DNA of 64,000 nucleotides, from assembly GCA_900660155.1 (NCBI GenBank), contig CABFPE010000148.1, positions 968,269 through 1,032,268 on the forward strand, read 5' to 3'. This document shows positions 58,479 through 64,000 of this stretch, piece after piece. The stretch is from Hofstenia miamia. Its lineage: Eukaryota; Xenacoelomorpha; Acoela; Hofsteniidae. Under the pieces are notes generated by a model. It saw only the letters and a program-made list of their open reading frames with translations, had not been told where the DNA came from and made no database searches. Positions within the stretch are counted from its first letter, which is position 1; each line of letters begins with the position of its first letter. A program made the position numbers and the translations under genes.

Positions 58479-61400
58479 TGCACCAAGATATCGAATTTTA
58501 TGTTTTCTTAGTATTCAGTCATATGTAAGTTATAGTTCTGCAAAGTTTCGCTCCATTGTGATGAATATGATTGATTTCATTACGGAGGGGGGGGGGTGCG
58601 CATGTATAAACCCCTGGATTTAAAATTGAAAACAAGTCCGGCTGGGATAGCGTTAAGATTTCGGTTTCATACAACGTCTACATCAATGTTCTTATAGTTA
58701 AAGGAAAAAAAACTTTATCAAATTCAAATTGTGATTCTGTTTGTAATTCGTATTGTCAATACATTCCAGAAATTAACATGATTCCACTGAAGTTAATCTG
58801 GAAATTGTAACTTCAATAGTGATTTAAAAAAGTCGGAATTATGGGAAACCCTGCACATTTCATAAAGAATATAGTAAAGGAAGCAACACTGATACAAATC
58901 CTACTTACTAGTAATATTCGTGTGAACATTACTACTTTTCACTTTGGACAAGAGTACTTTTATTATAAATTGTTAGACTATTTTCAATAAATATGTATAC
59001 TATTTAGTTATTTATTATCTATATTTTAATAGGTATGTCATTAAAACGTGCATTTTATATTAAAAAATCCATGATCAATTGTCTAATGTATCGCATTTTA
59101 TGATGGATCAAAATTACGGAGAACTTCATAAATCAATTGATAAAGATTTTAAATATGTTAATCCGTAACGAATATCCAATCACCTGAACAACTGTGAAAT
59201 GAAATTTACATAATTTATTGTTAAAAGTGTATATATATATATATGTATCCCATAATAGTTTTGAACGCATAATTAGTAATAGTTCAATAAACAAAGTATA
59301 AATATCATAACATATAACCACAACCATTAATGAAACCAATTGGATTAATCATTGAAAACTCCTTAAAGAAGTATTAGTTAAAATGATTTGCTCAACCAAG
59401 GATTTATTAATGCTCCTCGCTCAAACATAAAGCTATAAGATTAATCACTAAAGTTTCAAAATACGATGTTGTTAGTATATCAACGATTGTTTTGTTTTAA
59501 AAGACACTAGAGTTGTTCATTTTTCACTTACCACGATATAGTTTTAAAAAGTATGAGCCATTATACAGGTAATATCAGAAGACATATTGTAAACTCAAGG
59601 ATGGAGCGCTTTGAAATGGGCTTTGGGTCAGGTCTACAGTTGGAAAAAATATTGCAAACAGATATCTGCAAGGAAAATATTTTTTACTTACACAATATTA
59701 TAAAGTTATAAGGTATTTTAAAAAAATATTGCTAATAGCTCGCAGCCTTGCTACATGGTACATAGTGCTTTCACTGTAATAAATTTTTTGTACTCAGAGA
59801 AAAAGCACAGGTAGCCAAGCCAGAGCAAGACTTTGTTGTGGAGAGTAGTGTATATTTTTAATTAGGAGGGATGAACAACAGGGAAATTTTCTGACCCATA
59901 TCCACCTCTGTGTGTACACTGCAGGTAAATAATGAATCAGACTATAGATGATCAAACACTCAATTTGACTTGAAAATGTTTACAAATTCTATAATTTTTT
60001 GAGATCTTTATAAGTCACATTTATATATATTTCAGTTCTTTTAAATATTTGATCATTTGAGTAATTCCAAAGCAATTGTGAATTTTTAGCTTTTCAAGTT
60101 CTGTCATTTTATTATATAAATTTCATTACCCGAGTTACCACTTAACTACAAAGTTTCAGTTAAGCCAAATTTTGCATTTGCATACCTTCGTTTAAATCTT
60201 ATCACAAAATCTTAATTACGCTAGACATTCTTATCAAATTGAGTAGACCAAACGCCTTTGCTTTAATTTACTACATTGTCGGTTTAGATCAATAAATTTA
60301 GTATATATCTCAATAACATTAGCAGAAATATGTAATATAATAATAATAATTTAGAAAATATTATAAATCTTAAGGAAATATATCGAATTTTACATAAAAA
60401 TAAAATTTTTATTAAGTTCATTATGAATGGTCAAAGAATAATATTAGACATCAATAAACCTAAGGCATGTCAAATTTGTCTCATGAAGCGAAGAAAATAT
60501 TCTCCAGGCTTATAAAGAGAAATTTACACTAGAGCAGTTACCTATGACTGTTGAATTTTTAATTGACGTAAATATATTTTAATTGGTTATTAACGATTTT
60601 TTAAACGTTTGTCGTAGTTAATTAATTTCCTCATACTTTGGAAAAGTTTTTTGATGTGATTAAATATACTTAATAAACATATATTATGCCTACTCCATAT
60701 TGTCATGTGGGTACAGATAGCAAAAACATTCACTGCAACCTAGCACTACATGTGCAGTGGTTTTTCCTAATAGCGTCGATCCGAACCATGCTGTGCTGAC
60801 CCATTGGTAGGATTCTTTTCACAAAATTTGTTGCTGAGAGCATCATACATCATTCATACAATTCTGGTCTCGTCAAAAGCTAATTCCACTGAAAAACTTT
60901 GAAAGTTTTCTGTAATAACAAAGTATGTGCAAAAAAGTTTTAATGAGAAGTGCATTTTGCGCATTTATGCTACAATCAGTAGTTTGCAAAATACTATATG
61001 AAGCATTAAAGAAATTTGTAAGACGGCTGTAAATAACCAATCATTTTCACCTCGGTTTTCACAGAGTTTACATGTCTCATTCGATTTCTGCATTAAAATT
61101 GCGATGAGACAGGGTTGGCTGAAAACAACGTTTTGAAAAATATTTCAAACCATGTGCTCTTTCAGATCGTTTATAGTTATCTTATAGTTTACAAATTTAC
61201 ATAGAAATTTCCACTTCGCCAGAACTATTGAAATGATAAAATATTTTATTCAATTTTTAGACAACATACACCATTAAATAAAATTTTATAACTAATGATT
61301 ACAATTCGCAGTTTCAAATTACTACAAAATATAAATAAATTCTACCGCAAAAACTGTCCCCACTTATTTGTAACTTATCAGGAATGTGTGACCTTTTCAA

Positions 61401-62259
61401 ATTTGGATATACTATTTTCAGCAAACGTTCAACATTTAGTATCGATTTTAATTGTTCTTATTTCAAAATAGCAATATATTTATATTGACAATTATAACAG
61501 CAAATGCTATACGTGTGTATTTCAACGCTATATTAAGCTTCTATTTTGTTCATACCATGTTAAACTCACTTCTCAAATTTGGAAATGTGTAACGTCTTAA
61601 ACTTACTGATAATGGTAACCAAGAAGAAGACATAACTGAAAAATGTATTAAACTGGAAAGCATACCAATATATTCAAAACAAGATCGAGTTTGGAATGAT
61701 TATGCAAGATTTTCTATCGGTAAATGAATCAAAATTATTTGAAAAATAGAAAAAATATCGCTTCAATTTCATTTTAATAGCGAATAGAACCTTGTTCACT
61801 GTTAACAGCTTTCGCACATTCTTCTCCAATTATCAAACTAACCAACAATTTCAATAATATGTAAAAAAATATAAGGTTTTGACCACATCAAGAGTTTTCA
61901 ATGAATTCTGCTGACTAACAACCCTTGATCGCACAAGAACTTATGGAGCGATTCTCGATTGACCCTCCTGAAGCAGCAAAAACAAATAATCCACAGAAGA
62001 GCAAAACCACTTAAAGCAGAATTCTTTGTTATTTGAATCTGAATTCTTTAAGGAAGCAATACAAATTTTATTGTATACATCGCATGTCACGATAACTTCA
62101 TTACTTTGCAAATCAAAAAGAAATTTCGATGAGGACAAGTAGCCCTATTTGTTTAATACGTTTGAATAATTCCAAGAAAGAGTGAATGAATGAATTTTTT
62201 CGAAATGAAAAATTGAAAACCATTGTTTCAGAACATGTTGGTGTCAAAACAATTAATCT

Positions 62260-63300
62260 TATGAGAACTGAAAGGGTAGAGCACCTAAACCGCCTCAGAG
62301 AGTACCTCCTCGCGGCGGTTCCTGGAGAAGCTAACCAGTCATTATGAAAGGTGAAAAGCGATCCAGAAAGGTGGCGTAAAACACTAGGGTAGAAGAAGGT
62401 GCCCCCATGTGTACTTTGCGCATGTGGGGACGGTAATGGTTGAGAAACCTGCCAGTCAGTCAGCTGCCGGAAAATTTAGATGGCTGAGGTGATTGATAAC
62501 TAAAACTATATTAAGACAAATTAAATGATGTGGTGGTGACGTTTAACATTGATTAGTTATGTTTTATTAATCAGATTGCCTTTAAGCGCATAATGAACCT
62601 TTTTGCAGATAGATAGTTTCACAATACTGTATAATCATATACGGTTCTTACAGGGCTAAAGGCCTTATAGGGTATCTGTATGGAATATTATAAAGTCTAA
62701 TCCTGTTCTATAGATGTTGCTCAGCCAGCTGCACCAGCGCTGATGATATCGGGTCTGCGCCGCCAATAACAGTCGGCTGATGGCTGGCCCACCTCTAACG
62801 CAGTGGATACGCAGCTAGCGAAACTAGTATTGGTGCCATACAAAACCTTGAGTGTGTCTCATGGGGGAGTCATGCAAGGATAACTCTTTGTTTCTGGCCT
62901 GTGAGATAGGCCAAAGTCAGCACTTGCTGTGCCGTTCCTGTGAGGCAGCTTTGCTGTGTCATAGGTAGTTAGGATCCGACATACTTTTAATCTCGTCCAC
63001 TGAATTTCTAATTACTAGATGCTTTGCATTCAGTGTAGCTCTTACCCAATATAAATTTCGGATCTCTTTAGCAGCCAGCAGGTGCTCTCTTAATTGCCAC
63101 CATTAGTAACCTAGGTTGGCCAGAGCAAGAGAGTCGCAATCCTCTCAACTGAAGTTCAGCCTTCGGCTCCACTCTGCTGATCAGACTCAACACAGATCAT
63201 CACTCTGCGTGCTAGGGGTCGCTAGAGGTTTCTCATGATAATACTAGCCTTAGTGGTATACTTCTAGGGGTTAAGGTCTGGACCTGGATCATGGCTAAGC
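62260..63300. repeat. GC-rich block, probable transposon-derived
   Basis: Two segments (about 62270-62490 and 62710-63300) are much richer in G and C than everything around them and contain no long open frame on either strand. Abrupt composition edges and the absence of exon-like coding suggest an untranslated or degenerate part of a repeat. The family was not recognised. Confidence 0.4.
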
Positions 63301-63581
63301 CCACTCATCAAAACGTTCATACAAAAACGAAAATGAAAATAAGTAAAAAAACTTGATTTATTAATTAAAAAACATGAAAATTCATTAACATAGATATTTG
63401 TTAAAATGATTAACACTTCATCTAAAGAAGTTTGCTGTGTAAATAAACATAATAAGGAATATAGTAATTTTATATAAACTCTAAGCAAAATAGAGTTGCT
63501 ATTAAAAAAACTAAAACTTGATAATTATATTTAACCGTTTCTTCAATATTTTTAATTTTGGCATTTTTTGCTTTGGACTAG

Positions 63582-63661
63582 TGTAAATATGCGGAACTTA
63601 TTCTTCCTCAGGCTAACTACAAAATTTACACTTGCATAATATATGGAAAATATAATAATAA

Positions 63662-63719
<58 letters not shown>

Positions 63720-64000
63720 GACGCCATCATTTCGTTGTTGCGCCAAGCAGTCACTGCTCTCTCTACCTCGACTCCGTCCTCCAATGATGGCCCTGGCGTC
63801 ATATCATCCTTATCTGAATCCCTCACAAAGCTTTCCTCTGATAATTCCTCACTACAATCCAAAATATTCTCTTACAGTGCTGCTGCCTCACGTTCTGTCT
63901 CATCTCTCCCCAGTCATCTTGCTCCGAGTTTTACACCCGCACTTGCTCCTCCTTCTGCTCTACCGCATCCTCCTAAGCAGTCTATCCCTTCATCTACTAA
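63582..64000 (+). CDS. Partial open frame running off the right edge, unknown
   Basis: The frame is open from 63582 (after a TAG) to the window end with no Met. After the AAT tract (read as poly-Asn) it reads KDAIISLLRQAVTALSTSTP, then LSESLTKLSSDNSSLQSKIF and a Ser/Ala/Pro-rich stretch (PSFTPALAPPSALPHPP). GC content rises sharply at 63720. The heptad-like Leu/Ile spacing and Pro-rich tail would suit the first ORF of a retroelement or an ordinary exon. The minus strand at 63862-63720 is also open, with an acidic stretch (SEELSEESFVRDSDKDD), so even the coding strand is uncertain. Confidence 0.25.
63651..63719. repeat. (AAT)n microsatellite
   Basis: About 20 uninterrupted AAT units. Such tracts are frequent at LINE tails, but here the tract is followed by an open frame rather than preceded by a recognised LINE. 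Confidence 0.9.

Larger units (their letters stand above)
56076..62260. other. Upstream region of the LRR-Ig gene and intergenic DNA
   Basis: Promoter of the LRR-Ig gene presumably lies just right of 56075, but no clear core element was identified. Contents: a possible LINE tail at about 56355-56430, the interrupted frame at 56938-57399, a tRNA-like box A at about 58110, paired ACGTCAG sites at 58452-58478, and a G-run at about 58587. From 59 to 62.2 kb nothing was recognised. Confidence 0.5.

Noticed and set aside
1-64000. Bacterial features, CRISPR arrays, rRNA or tRNA genes
   Set aside because: No spaced direct-repeat array, no operon structure, and no complete tRNA cloverleaf or rRNA segment was seen.

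Overview
The window is eukaryotic and animal. It is AT-rich, its genes are split by GT-AG introns, it is dense with (TA)n microsatellites and small inverted-repeat transposons, and it carries one exactly 1000-base and one 21-base assembly gap. Composition, the transposon mix and the two recognisable genes fit an invertebrate bilaterian, perhaps an arthropod such as a crustacean. That placement is inference; nothing in the window fixes the species.

Left third (1 to about 25.7 kb): the minus strand carries nine consecutive coding exons of a Groucho/TLE transcriptional corepressor. Read right to left they encode most of the Q (tetramerisation) domain, the GP linker, the CcN region with a KKRK nuclear-localisation motif and the hallmark DLVVDVA block, and the Ser/Pro-rich linker. 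All splice phases agree across the nine exons. The first (start-codon) exon was not found, and the WD40 propeller exons lie beyond the left edge. The introns range from 43 nt to 8.4 kb and are filled with hAT-like, piggyBac-like and Tc1/mariner-like non-autonomous elements.

Middle (25.7 to 52.4 kb): no host gene was recognised. This stretch is a transposon graveyard. It holds a 930-bp near-palindromic inverted repeat, two same-length copies of a 457-bp repeat (one inserted into a decayed Ty3/gypsy-like reverse transcriptase), a decayed LINE reverse transcriptase interrupted by a 524-bp inverted-repeat element, and a family of about 500-bp piggyBac-like elements with TTAA ends.

Right part: at 52.4 to 56.1 kb the minus strand carries a complete-looking two-exon gene for a 628-residue single-pass membrane protein (signal peptide, LRRNT, about 13 leucine-rich repeats, LRRCT, one Ig domain, transmembrane helix, short tail). 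It belongs to the LRR-Ig adhesion/receptor class that includes LINGO and Kekkon. Upstream lies an interrupted open frame (56.9 to 57.4 kb) that looks like a decayed gene of unknown family. The last 2 kb contain an unusually GC-rich block, an (AAT)n tract and an open frame running off the right edge, probably repeat-derived.

The two host genes show no functional link here. The notable content is the layered, datable transposon insertions, many with target-site duplications that can be read directly.
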